Positions 25,102 through 36,500 of a stretch of DNA of 64,000 nt are shown here, piece after piece. Made by a program: the position numbers and the translations under genes. Every line of letters begins with the position of its first letter. Position 1 is the stretch's first letter. The DNA is taken from assembly GCF_016802725.1 (NCBI RefSeq), contig NC_052669.1, positions 25,263,770-25,327,769 on the forward strand, in the 5' to 3' direction. The notes below the pieces were generated by a model. That model was not told the origin of the DNA. It saw nothing but the letters and a program-made list of their open reading frames with translations, and ran no database searches. Origin of the DNA: Solenopsis invicta. Its lineage: Eukaryota; Arthropoda; Insecta; Hymenoptera; Formicidae.

Positions 25102-27423
25102 TTTACTCACACACACATTTCCACATATAATGATAAACGATATCTGCAATCATTGGACTTGTAGTGTTTGAATTTCTGTTACAGAATGTTATCAAATTAT
25201 TTTATGTCACAAAAGTTTTAACTTTTGTATTAATATTTAATATGTGATGTAATTCCTATAATTTTCTCTAATTCGATCATTCAGGGAACATTGTTTAAAT
25301 GTGATGATATATTTTCATTAATGTAATAACGTAGTTTATAAAAATGAAAAATTTAATCATATAGGATATTACATTTAAATGTGATTTTTTAAAATGTTTA
25401 AGGTTATCTTAAGCTCAACATATCCAATATGGTTGAATTTGTTTTTTTTTATGAACTACATTATTACGTTAATAAAAATATGCTATTCCATAAAAAAAAA
25501 ATGTTGATCGCGAGATTTCATAAAATAAACATGAATAAAAATGCTGCCTGTCACAATATTTGCCCTTTTGAAATAAAAAGCTTTTTCATTTGATATTTTT
25601 TCGTACCATTAAAAACAACAGAGATATTCTAAAATATTCTAAATGATCAAGTTATAGGAGACACCCTGCATATTAAGGCTATTGATATATTAAACATTTA
25701 ACATATGCAGATATTATTTATATACATTTAAAAACTGTCAAATTATTGATTGTGTTATTGATTACGCTCAGACTACTCTTAATCGGAGTAAAGCTATCGA
25801 TCTGGCGTGAATGCAGCGAATGATGCGTTCAAAAGGCAGACGATGATGATGGCGCAAGATATTATGTAAGATGCAACGTTAACAAGATGCATCGAGAGGG
25901 TTTCGAGTGAAATTTTGTCGCTTGCTCTTACGATATCTTACGAGCATACTCGGGACTCGAGAAGCGAGCAACGAGGCTTAATACAAGGATAAGGCCTTTC
26001 CCTTTACATGTTAATAAGCCTACTTTTGTTGCGTGGCGCCAACATCCCAGGCACAATATACGTTAATCCTCTTTTATCGAAGGACTCTCTCCCATTCGCT
26101 TTTTCTCGTTAATCCGACCTAACGTAGCTCGGATCCTTTTTTATTTTTTTTTCGCCGTACTTCTTCTTACGCTGTATCAGATTCATAATGACTGCGTTTG
26201 ATCTTCAGATACTTGACAGCCTTTGAAGATATTTTCCGAGATATTAACCGGCACTGGTGTAACAAGAAAATATAATAATGGTTTAAAAAACATAACATTT
26301 AACCACAAACTTATATTCCATGCACAGAACCTCAATCTTTGAAAGATTTTTACAAAGGAAATATTTATTTGTATATACTATTTTAAAGAATACATAAATT
26401 TGTTAAGTAATTTAAAAAAAGAATATTTTAACACATAGTTATAAAAAATAATTATAGAAAGTAATATAGTTATATAGCTAAATAATCTGTTAGGTATATA
26501 TCTCTTTTTGAATAAATTTGAGATCTGAGGTAAATGTTGAAAAAAACCAGCATTAATTTCGTAAACGTGTCTCGACATTTTAAGATTTTTCTTTTTTTAA
26601 TGATCTTAATATTATATTTATATATACAATATTTGTGTTATTTTCATGACATACAATTTCATCTGTGTTTCTATTATTATTTTTCGACGTGAAGCGGTTT
26701 TGATATCCAGATGGGAGTGTTACGAAATCCTCGAGTCGGCTTTCGAGGCTACACGATCGGGGAAAGCCTGCCTTTTGAAAACCATTTGCGAAGCCGCGGC
26801 GGTGCCTTTCAAACGGAGCCATACTCTGACTGCGCAGCTCGCCCATATTTTCCTCACGTAAGCGTTAATCCGAGCAAGTAGTCTCTTAGAGTAATCTTTA
26901 GCTAAGCCCAGAATAGCTTTGTGATTAAGGAACTGTTACATTTGCCGTACCATTGTCGCGGCTTAGGAATGTGAATAGTACGCGTTACATGCACGGTCGT
27001 ATTATGTGGCGTATCCAGGCTTAAGTGCATACGGGCACCTTATAACACATTTATTCGGAATGAATGGGACGAGCGTATGTTCGAAACGACATTCGTATTA
27101 TAATGATTACAAAACGATACGTTATTATAATATTGAACGAAGAGCTACAGAGACAATAATCGCAATAGTCTTGCTATCGGTACATTTTCGTAATACTGTT
27201 TCATAATATTTCTTTGAGAAAGAAGAGTCGCGCTTTAAAGATGTAGTCATTTTTACAATAAAAATATTTCAGGCCTTCCACCACGTCTGAGCCATTCAGA
27301 AATGCCTTCGATCAAGAATATCGTGCCGCTGAACTCGCAGGTCAACGATACTCCAACAGCTGCGACAATTTATTTCCAGAGTGCACGGAGAGTCTCTTAG
27401 ATTATTTTACCGAGATATATTAG
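23867..27423 (+). CDS. DM4/12-family secreted protein, gene 1 (4 coding exons, about 218 aa)
   Basis: A predicted secreted member of the insect DM4/DM12-like family, function unknown. Exons 23867-24022, 24682-24868, 26695-26857 and 27273-27423 join in phases 0, 1 and 2 at GT-AG sites. The start MRIPRTFSLAIL opens a signal-peptide-like hydrophobic run. Then come R-D-K-R (residues about 33-36) and YLVYPPPG, the hydrophobic LILGLGLP segment, the VLPYNASY sequon, SRWECYEILE, KACLLKTICE (C-x5-C) and a C-terminal PSTTSEPF, EYRAAELAG and SCDNLFPEC (C-x6-C) before TAG. It has one cysteine more than the other copies (in WECY). Its second intron lies about 20 codons upstream of the second intron of the minus-strand copy and gene 3. 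The chosen exon 3 acceptor (GTGAAG, 26694) is the one that keeps phase; nearby TATCCAG would break frame. The nearest family neighbour is gene 2, 5.9 kb downstream on the same strand. Confidence 0.9.
24023..24681 (+). other. Gene 1 intron 1
   Basis: 659 bp, AT-rich, GTATGT donor and TTCCAG acceptor. No repeat or coding element recognised. Confidence 0.75.
24682..24868 (+). CDS. Gene 1 exon 2: hydrophobic segment and sequon
   Basis: Starts after CGTTCCAG, ends AAAG before GTATCA (phase 1). Reads LILGLGLPMEVD, VMKFNYVLPYNASYL and an acidic/proline-rich tail NDATPPNAK. Confidence 0.85.
24869..26694 (+). other. Gene 1 intron 2
   Basis: 1.8 kb. Contains the (GA)n microsatellite at 25057-25099, a short duplication of ATTAATTGAAGCTATTGT (about 24900 and 25027), and near 25660 a minus-strand CAGGGTGTCTCC string of a kind often found at transposon ends. 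No exon recognised. Confidence 0.65.
25057..25099 (+). repeat. (GA)n microsatellite in gene 1 intron 2
   Basis: About 43 bp of uninterrupted GA. Confidence 0.97.
26695..26857 (+). CDS. Gene 1 exon 3: C-x5-C segment
   Basis: Starts after GTGAAG, ends CTCAC before GTAAGC (phase 2). Reads VLISRWECYEILE, then KACLLKTICEAAAVPF and LAHIFL, aligned with gene 2 without gaps around the cysteines. Confidence 0.87.
27273..27423 (+). CDS. Gene 1 exon 4: C-terminal C-x6-C segment
   Basis: Starts after ATATTTCAG and ends at TAG. Reads PSTTSEPF, EYRAAELAGQ, SCDNLFPEC and LLDYFTEIY. Confidence 0.88.
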
Positions 27424-27780
27424 AATAACTATGTCATCAGAGAAGGTTCTTATTTTAACGTTACGTCTTTGCGTTTACTCAAAGCTATTTATCCAAGACT
27501 TTGTGGATGTCACGCTATTTCTATCGCGATAGCAGAATCAGCAGAATTTTTCTTCGCTACAATTGTACGAGAGAACATTATTTATGTTTGTTTCAAAAGA
27601 AAATATATTTTAGCGCTTATACTGATGAGCTTTATACTGGTGGCATTTAATAATAATTAAATCTAGATCATTAACGATTAACTGATAAAAATTAGTGATT
27701 GGAAACATCAGATGATTAAATAGCTCGAGTCTCAAAATCGAACATCAAATAATTCGAATCTTCCAAATTGAAGATACATA

Positions 27781-28017
27781 CATAGAAAAAAATTAATATC
27801 AAATTAACAATTCATTGTTATATATATAAGCAAGAATATAAAATTTTTCTGGTAGAATTTATAATCTTAAACAGACATAATTTGCTTACACGAAGAAAAG
27901 AATTTTCTTTAAGTAAGTAAATTATGTCTGTTTAAGATTATAAATTCTTCCAAGAAGATTTTATATTCTTGCTTATATACGAAACAATTGTTGATTTAAT
28001 AATAATTTTTTTCTGTG
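27781..28017. mobile_element. TA-flanked palindromic element with about 100-bp arms
   Basis: Left arm from 27781 (CATAGAAAAAAATT, later GCAAGAATATAAAATTTTTC and ATAATCTTAAACAGACATAA) is matched in reverse by the right arm ending TTTTTTTCTGTG at 28017, with a loop of about 25 bases near 27895-27918. TA dinucleotides abut both ends (27779-27780 and 28018-28019), as for Tc1/mariner-type insertion. It is non-coding and would form a very long hairpin if transcribed. Confidence 0.8.
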
Positions 28018-28049
28018 TATTCAAGCTCGTTTTATATTATTATAAATGG

Positions 28050-28285
28050 AAAAAACATTTTGCTAAAGTGTCTAAAAATTTAACTGGATATAAATCTGAA
28101 AGTAATTTTGTTAGACCATCAAAATAATTATGTTGGACTCTCAAACTGATTGCTAGAATGTCAAAATTGTTTGCAGCATTGCTCATCATGTTTGAACTCC
28201 TATCACAATTATTTTGATGATCCAATAAAATTATTTTCAAATATGTATCCAGCTAAACGTTTAGATAATACTTCAATAACTTTTC
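28050..28285. mobile_element. Palindromic element, family X copy 2
   Basis: The left half (TTTTGCTAAAGTGTCTAAAAA) and right half are inverted relatives sharing CATCAAAATAATT and its complement AATTATTTTGATG. Closely related to 7019-7255 and 57590-57810. It starts only about 30 bp after the TA-flanked element. Confidence 0.65.
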
Positions 28286-31200
28286 ATGTATAATTTTTAA
28301 TGATTAATTTAAATCACATTTCTTGTTCTCTGAAATATTTTAACAATTTTTTATATATAATGAAACGTGATGGAAAGGTGAAATTGCCAAAAAGATTTCG
28401 AAATGTAAACAAAGTATTGTTTTTAATATACAATTTCGGCGCATCGCGTCATGATTAATAGCCGGTCTTCTTGACCTCTATAAATTTCGACTATTTCCTC
28501 TTCGCATGCACCTGTTGTCGAACTGGCAATAACATCGGCAATAACTGCGTCATGTTCAGTCGCAAACTGCAAGTCCCTCATACTTCTTGGCTACGTGCTT
28601 TCTCTCGCCACTTCCTTTCATTTACCTAGTCTTCATTTACCTCCGTCTCGCCTATTGTTCTGTTCCTTAATATTTGTAATACTAGCTCGGGAATGATGAA
28701 ACTCGTAATTTACAAGCTTAGCAAAGAAATCGTGCATGTTAATCTTGACGTAAAGTAATATGCACTAGATGTTGTGAAATGAAAACATTAAGAATAGATC
28801 TTTTTCGTAATTAGAGAAAATCTTTCTCATAATTGTTGAATAATTAAAAGAAAATAAATTGATATTTATTCTTAATTTCAATAATTTAATAACACTGATT
28901 TAAACATTTTTTTAGAATACAAACAGAACCAGTTGGTTCTTATAGATTTTTTGCTGAAAACGAATCCGTAAGTAAAATTGCTTTGTTACCTCGCACTTTT
29001 GAGCAAATTGGACTTAAAAGCGCCATAAATGGAATTTTTTTATTACTTTTAACTAAAAAATGTAACATGACAGAATAATTTCATTTGCGGATTTGTTTTC
29101 AGCGACGGTAAAAAATTTATAAGAATTGTTTGGTCTTGTTCGTGCTTTAAAATCGCATTAATTTTTTTAATGCTGCGACTGTTTGTTAATGAAAACGAAA
29201 AAGAGAGAACGATTTTATTAATCGTATTTCAAGCGCAGGTTTTTCGAGAAGCTCGAAGTTCCAGTGTCTCAAATAGGTCAAAAGGCAGACATAGACTTTC
29301 ATGAAAAAAGAACAAGATCAAAAATCTCGATATTACATTACACCAAGCAAATAAACACAATGTGAAAAATAGGATCAGGCGATTCGAGATCCGCCGGATG
29401 ATTGTGCGGCGAAAGAAAGATAATAAGCCTTCGTGAGACCTTCGATAAAAGTTCAAGGTTACAGATATCCTGGAGGCGGCAATACAGAAGATATTGACTA
29501 TAGAATCGACGATGGGAGCTACCATATCTCGCTTCACAGTTCGCGAATCAATTTACCGTCATTTTCGTTAGGCGTATATATTTTTTATCAAGTGGTCTCC
29601 GCAATCCATCGTCCGATATCTAAATTTAATAGAACACGATACCTTTTTATATAATATTTTTTTATATCAATTGTTCCAATTCGCGAAGGGCTCTTTATTT
29701 TTGATCGCCGTTAAATCGAAAGCTCTTGAAACTTAAATTTTTTTTTTTTTTAAGAGAAAGTCTCGAGGTTAAGCTCAACTTGATAGAAATTCGACTGAAC
29801 TAGAATTGTTACGCGATTTCCGATTTTCATTCATTAGTATTGCGAATTGTTAATTTCTAGTTTATCCCGCAGCTTAGAATCGTTCGGTTCTATCGAGTGG
29901 ACAAGGCAATTGGCTTAGTTCGCGTGTACGGCCGTAGATTCCGCCGCGGAATTGAATTACAACTCCAGGACGACGTAATAAAACTCACCCTCCTCGTCTA
30001 TATATCCTTGTTCGCCCGTCGTCGGAGCAAACGTAAGAGGAAACGAATCAACTTTCCCCCGACTATCTTCTCTAGGGATTATCTAAAAAGATATCGATCC
30101 GCGCGACAAGCGGGTTTCTGATTTGCGACGAACGAGAAGGCGGGTCTATAACACGTTACAGCTGCCGAAATGTTCCAACATAATTTACCGAAAGTCATTA
30201 CTGTCAATCTGTATCAAATTTAAAGAGTTTGTCGGTTGTATCCCAAAGTTGTTAACAGACTGCACGCAATTGCTTATCTAAAGCGAGGCCTTGTGACAAA
30301 AATGTTAAAAGATCTTAATGAGCACCAAGATTCACTTCAACCGAAAAACGACACTTTTTCTTACGTGTTACTCATATATCGGTTTAATATTTAACTTCTT
30401 ATTAAAGGCATTGAAAGTGAAGTTTTCGAGCACTTTATCATTAATTTTCAAGTCGCTTCTAAGGTGCTGACGAACGGCGGTGTTATTTTTTTTTTTCAAT
30501 TTTCGTTTTAAGCGGCACGTACAACTACTGTGGAAAATGGATCTTCCGATACCGCCATTGTTGACCAGCGTGATAAACTGACCCCGCATACGTCTTCTTT
30601 TGTTTCAGAAATACCCCGCGTGCTGTGTTACGTAACCATTTATTTTTAGTTCGCCGCCGATTTTGTCCATTGTATCCCCGCAATCCGATCTCTCCCGGTA
30701 TAAAGAGAAATGATCGAAGCTGCGGAAATGTTCTCTGCCACGCTGTCAAGGATACACTTTGCACAATTCCCGTTCTTTAACCGAGGCTCCTCCGCGATAC
30801 GACGTTTAATCGATTCGTCGTATTCTTTTTTTTTCCATTTACGTATCGGTATGATATTTGACGATATGCACACATGAGATACTTAGTTGAACTTTCGTGG
30901 AATTTTAGCCTCGCCGAGTAGTGCAGGGGTCGGGAAAAGTTTTTACCTACGAGAATAAATCTTTTTTGTTGTTTCGCTTGCGCTCGAGCTATATCTTTTT
31001 TTTTTCTTTTTCGTAGCAAGGATTCGCGGACGAATGGGTGTTGCTTAGCCAACCGTGGGCGAGTGCACGTTTTGCATTCAGCCGTACGTCCGACGGCGAT
31101 TCCGCGTACATAACGTGAGGGCGAGTTTTACGAGATCGTACGGCCGTCGTGATTCAATTTAGCGACGGTATCATGAACTCGTGCCGACTTACGAAAGATA

Positions 31201-33341
31201 TTCCACGATGTTGCTAGATTACGAGGATGCGAAACGAGCTCGAGATCCTGCCGCGGCGAAACAAAACTTTGCCTCTCCCGTTACCTGCTGGCCATTTTTC
31301 TCCGCGAGTCGACCTCGTTCCGCCCTCGCACAAATTTTCGCTAAGATTTTATTACGTTACTGGATCATCCGTTTAAAGGCCTGCAAGATATCCGCCGCCG
31401 GCCACCGTCGATCATGACGTCGAAAGTTGGGAACGCGAACGATTCTTTGTAACTTACGGTCGCGAGAAGAAAAAGAAAAGTATGTCTCCACGTGCGAGAG
31501 GTAAAAGCGTTCTAAATTCCAAATTATTGGCTTCGACGCACAGTTTGTATTATCGTAATCAGAAAAACATTTATTCCCGCTTTTATTATTCTGCCTCGTC
31601 GAAGTCGAACCATTACGAGGCATACGAAGTATGTATAATACAAACAAGGCTTTCCCTGCTTTTCCTCTTGGCTATACGACTGAAGAGGGAGTTTACCTTT
31701 TGACCTTTTTATTCCATTGTAGTCAATTCTTGGAAGTCGTTCTGAAAGAGACCAACGTTGTCGCTATTCCTCGGAATACAGTTTCCGAGTGGCTTGTACC
31801 TACGGTTGAAGATGCTGCGCGTAAAGCTAAAGCCGGACTTAAAGAGAAAGATATTGCTTCATTGCCATTTTCGTTCGACTTCTCCGTCTCTCTCTCTCTT
31901 TTTCATAATGCGACTACGATTTGGGCCGGAGGCTATGGTTTTGTCATTTTTATCAAAGGAAACTTTTTTCCGTGATACTATCAGCGTAGTGCTGATCTGT
32001 TCACTCTTCGAGCGACGTTAAGGTGATATAACGAAAATGGAGCGCGAACGCAGTTTTTCTTTCGCGACACGATGTACATTTTTTTTGTGTAGTCATCGAA
32101 TGACTTGACAATTGGCAACTTGTGAAAAGATGCGTGGTGCGAACTTTCGGATAGAGGAGGAAAAATTTTTAATTGTAAAAAAAAGAGGGGGTTATTTGTA
32201 AGTGTGACATTTTAACTAAAAATAAAGATAAATTTAAAGCAAAGATTCTCAAAAATTTTAAACATAATTTTTTGGGGAAGAATATTTTTTTAAGGATACG
32301 AACCTCTGAAAACTTAATGAAGAAAGGGGCAGTGATAAATCAAAGTGAAAAATTTAACGAGGCAATTTAATATTTTTCTATCCTTTACAATTCTATAATG
32401 CACAAAAAATTCGAGGTTGCAATAATTTATAACTTGAGAGATATTAATATTTTTAAAAAAATTATAATTATTTTTATTTATAAACTTAAACATTAACTAC
32501 AGTAAATTTTTAAATACCGATTTTTTAAAATACTTTACACTTTTTACATAAAGTTAAAATTATTAGAATGACAGATGTTTTTTTTTTGTTACTTATTGTA
32601 TTAATCCCTTCATTAGTTATTATGCTTTTTAAGTAAAATGAATTAAAGGAAGAAATAAATTAAATGAAAACGCTTATTTCTAGCGTTAATAACTCTTAAC
32701 AACGAAATAAATAATTACAGTAGCTCCACCGAGATACGCCGTTGCAGGCATACATTCGCTCTTTCGTATATTATACCATTTCGCGTTGCGAATTACGTTT
32801 AATTCGCATGACACGTTACAGAGGTGCGAAGAGGTCCCGCCGTGACGTAACTTTTAGCAGCCGTGCACCGACACGACGCGGTCCGCAAACTTAACTTATT
32901 AACGGGGACACGTTACACGCAATTTCGCGCGATCCCGGCGTTGTATAATCGCGTCGTCGCGTCGGCGTCGCGTCGCGCCGCGCCGCGCTGATTTCAAATA
33001 TTTGTCCGAGCCGCGTCCGGATGCGATACGAGACGCGTTACTGGTTACGAGACCGCTCGTTATGCACGCGTTGTTGGTGGGAATTGCTCCTCACCGGATC
33101 CCGTAAACGACGTTATATACAAACGGCTCGAACCACGAAACCTCGTCGCTGGCAATTCGCCGGCAACTCCCGGGGAACCGGCGCAAACATTTGCGCTGGG
33201 GGTTGTTTAACGGTCCCCGCGACACACAACGAAAACGATGCCACCAAACCAATCCAGTCTTCGCTGCCTTCGGAGTTCGACGTCGCTTAATCGGACGCCG
33301 GGGAATCCCGTACGTGTCACGTTGCGATAGTACTCTAGAAA

Positions 33342-33500
33342 ATGATCAGATCGATTGTTCTTGCTCTCCTTCTGTTCTGCCAATCGATCAACATCGGGAG
33401 ATGCCTGCGGGAGAATGGTACTCACGTCGAAATCTCAGAGGCAGCACAGCGGCACAGGCTGAGAAGGAGCCTCACGTTTCCCGATCCGTCTATGCTTTTG
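33342..33500 (+). CDS. Gene 2 exon 1: signal peptide, pro-region, R-L-R-R site
   Basis: 53 codons from ATG to ATGCTTTTG before GTATGT (phase 0). The pro-region between the signal peptide and R-L-R-R is polar and carries N-G-T. Confidence 0.88.
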
Positions 33501-36500
33501 GTATGTAATTGCTCCACGAAATTGCGTTGCTCATTTGACATTCTAATTGTGAACTGAGAAGGTCGTGTGTAGTAGTTTATAGTCACGCACGAAATTTTAT
33601 TGTTAAAAAACAAGAATTATCAAATAATATTACACGATATATACAGGAAATAAATAAAATAATGATAAAATCAACACGTAGATAAAAAATGAAAACAGAT
33701 CGAATGAACACCCGAGATACAATACTTATTTTATTAATAAAAGAGATAGGCCTATCTCTTGTCTTTAATACAGATTTTATCTTCTGTTTGGAAGAAGGTA
33801 CAACACTTAAAGTGCAGTGTTGTGTTAATTTTCCAGCAGAACATCTTTCGAGAGATATTAAAGGGTACTCAAGAGATATTGAAGTTGAAAATCTGTTTTT
33901 TATTCTGTCCTACCAAATTGTTCTATGACTCGATGATATTTAAGTTTAGCAGCAGTTACGCTACTTGAGAAAAATGAAGTTTTGAAGTTTTGAAGAACAG
34001 AGGATAATTTTGAAAGAGTTTGTGTGTGTGAAAAGAAATTTTTTTTTCTCACGTAATATCATTTATATAATCGATTGAAGGATGTTCTGCTAAAAGTATA
34101 GTATACTCATTCGAACATTCCATTGGTGAATGAAACACAAAGACAAATGATGGTTTAATCTCTTATTAATAAAAGAAAAGTAATGTGTTTGCCAAGTGTT
34201 GACAGTATTTTGTCCATTCCTTTGTGCTGTATAATGTTGAAATTAATTTATATTCTATGGCTGTTTATAGCGACAGATCGACGCAGTTTCCGCGCTATTC
34301 GGATAATTAAAACTGCCGTCGGGACCATGCGTGTCCGAAAATGAATGTACACGGCCGTTTTCCGTGCACGCCATCCTTCGTCGCGCTCGTCCAATTTTCC
34401 GGACAGCGTGTTTCTCGCAAACACCATCGCGACGGTCCCCGGCATTGTCCGAACTCTCGAACGGACGAGCGAACGAGCGCGAAGAAAATCGACCAGCCCG
34501 AGAGAATCGTGACGGTCGTTTATTTTTTCAGCGACACGGGTAATTATTCGGCTCGCGCGCGCGTTGACATCGAGGAAGAATTATTAGGCGGCCGCGAGGG
34601 TCCGCGATACTCCGGCGCGTTGTACATACGCGCCGATCTTTCGTGGTCCATTCAATTTTCGTGACAGCTGACGCCCAGGCTGGGGACGGAAGAGTTTACG
34701 GCGGACACGGGAGCGCACATATGTACAGGATGTTGCCGGTGCATCGCGGCCCTCGCGGCACATGCCGGCGTACGTATGAATTTCGATAAAACCGCGAGAA
34801 TTTCCACGGAGGATCGTACCGCGGCGCGACGGCGCGCGTCTGGAGAGGACAGTTTAACGAGATTCAGCCCGGACTTCGTATATACGCCGGATATGTGTGG
34901 GAAGCGGTTTTTTTTTACACACGTCGTGTCGCCGAGGTCGTCGGCGAGCGAAATCGATACATTCCACGAGCCAGTGATAGACTGCTGGCTGTATACATGG
35001 GAATGTGCGGGATAACATTCATTACTTGCACTAATTGAAGGCATGCTTGGACTGACGATGTAAGATGGAAAATAAAATTTAGAGACTATTATCTTCAAAG
35101 TTTCGATGCGATAAACGAGGATATATATTCTTGCGCATCATCGCTGAAAATGTATGCGAAGAGTACTAGGATTTTTGTTCAAGATTAACAAGTTTTTATC
35201 GTAGCTGCGAAGCATATTTATTTAACGAACAAGAGAAAAACATTTCGTTTAAACAAATAATATTAATTGTAAATCAATCGATAAAAATACGTAACAAACA
35301 TAAACGAAGAGAAGCCAATATCGGTTAAAGCAGATTTTATTTATTTGTTTATTTAATAATTATTTATTAGGTGAATGCTTAATAATAATAATTTTACGTG
35401 AATTACACAATTTCTAGCTTATGCAAACTGCGTGTCGATTTGCTGATTCTGAAATGTAATTTTAAAGCTCAAGCTGAAATAACAGATTAAATTGGTAAAC
35501 AATTTAATAATATAGCATCTCAGAGAAAAAATATTTTATTATAAAAAAATATCACCCCAACCGAGGTTTCGCAGTTCGCGTGAGCTAGAAATTGTATAAT
35601 TCAAAATTATTATTAGGCATCGAGATCCGTTTTGATCGATATTGGCTTCTTCCGCTTACGTTCATCTGGTTTAATCCGTAAATAAACTTTATTTTGAATT
35701 CTACAAATAGTAACTAGGTCTTATCAGAGAAAAATTTTAAATCAATTTCATATTAATTCCATAAATAAACAAGCTACAAACTAGAATTAGCTTAAAATCA
35801 GGATTCTCACAAAGCTCGAACAAATACAAATAACTTTTGTTTGTAAAATACAATATTAATTTTTATTTGTAAAGAGATAATACTTAAAAAATGCATTATT
35901 TTATTTAGAATGAAGGGCCTTGCTTTTGCCCTAGCTTGGCGCCACAAGTTTGCCATCTGTTACTGGCGGATAGGAAGAAGGAGAGCAAGCGTGATAATTC
36001 TCAAAGCTTGAAATATTTCGAATGCGAAGGGACTGTCTTCGTCGTCGAGAGACACACCCGTGCCGGAATTACGCTCGTACGATACGCTCGCAATCAATTA
36101 TTCGCGCATAATGTCATGGCCCAAGCGCGCATTGTTTGCCCCCGGAGAGAAAGAATTATTGCGTGTCGGCTCCTTTTTTCTTCAGCGTGCATTTTCCGCC
36201 TCCTCCCATTCCCGCCTTCTGGGCGAGGCCGCAGCACCGGCAGATACTCGGCGGCGGGACGATTCTACGCGGAAATTTGCGGTTTTATCGGAAATTCATA
36301 CGAGGGGCGGTCCGCGCGAGTCCGGGCGCGGAAATTGGACGAACTTCGTACGATCCACGGAATTCGGGATCCACGACTTGCGGCTGCGGTCATCGCGATT
36401 CATCCTCGTCGTGTACACCATGCTGCGCATCACCGCCGGCGAGAATAATTAAACGCGCGCAATGGCCGTCATTTTCTCGATGCAGCGTGGCTGGCGAAAG

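Larger units (their letters stand above)
27424..33341. other. Spacer between gene 1 and gene 2
   Basis: No coding exon recognised. Two palindromic elements sit near the left end (27781-28017 and about 28050-28285). A CpG-rich stretch from about 32.8 kb leads into gene 2 and may hold its promoter and 5' UTR. Open frames at 29.4, 29.9, 31.2 and 33.0 kb show no family signature. Confidence 0.5.

Noticed and set aside
26703..26725. Alternative exon 3 acceptor of gene 1 at TATCCAG (26711)
   Set aside because: It would need an exon 2 ending in phase 2, but the only good donor (24868) is phase 1; the GTGAAG acceptor at 26694 keeps the frame.
34652..35098. 148-codon minus-strand open frame inside gene 2 intron 1
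   Set aside because: CpG-rich stretch, no recognisable motif, competing frames on plus.
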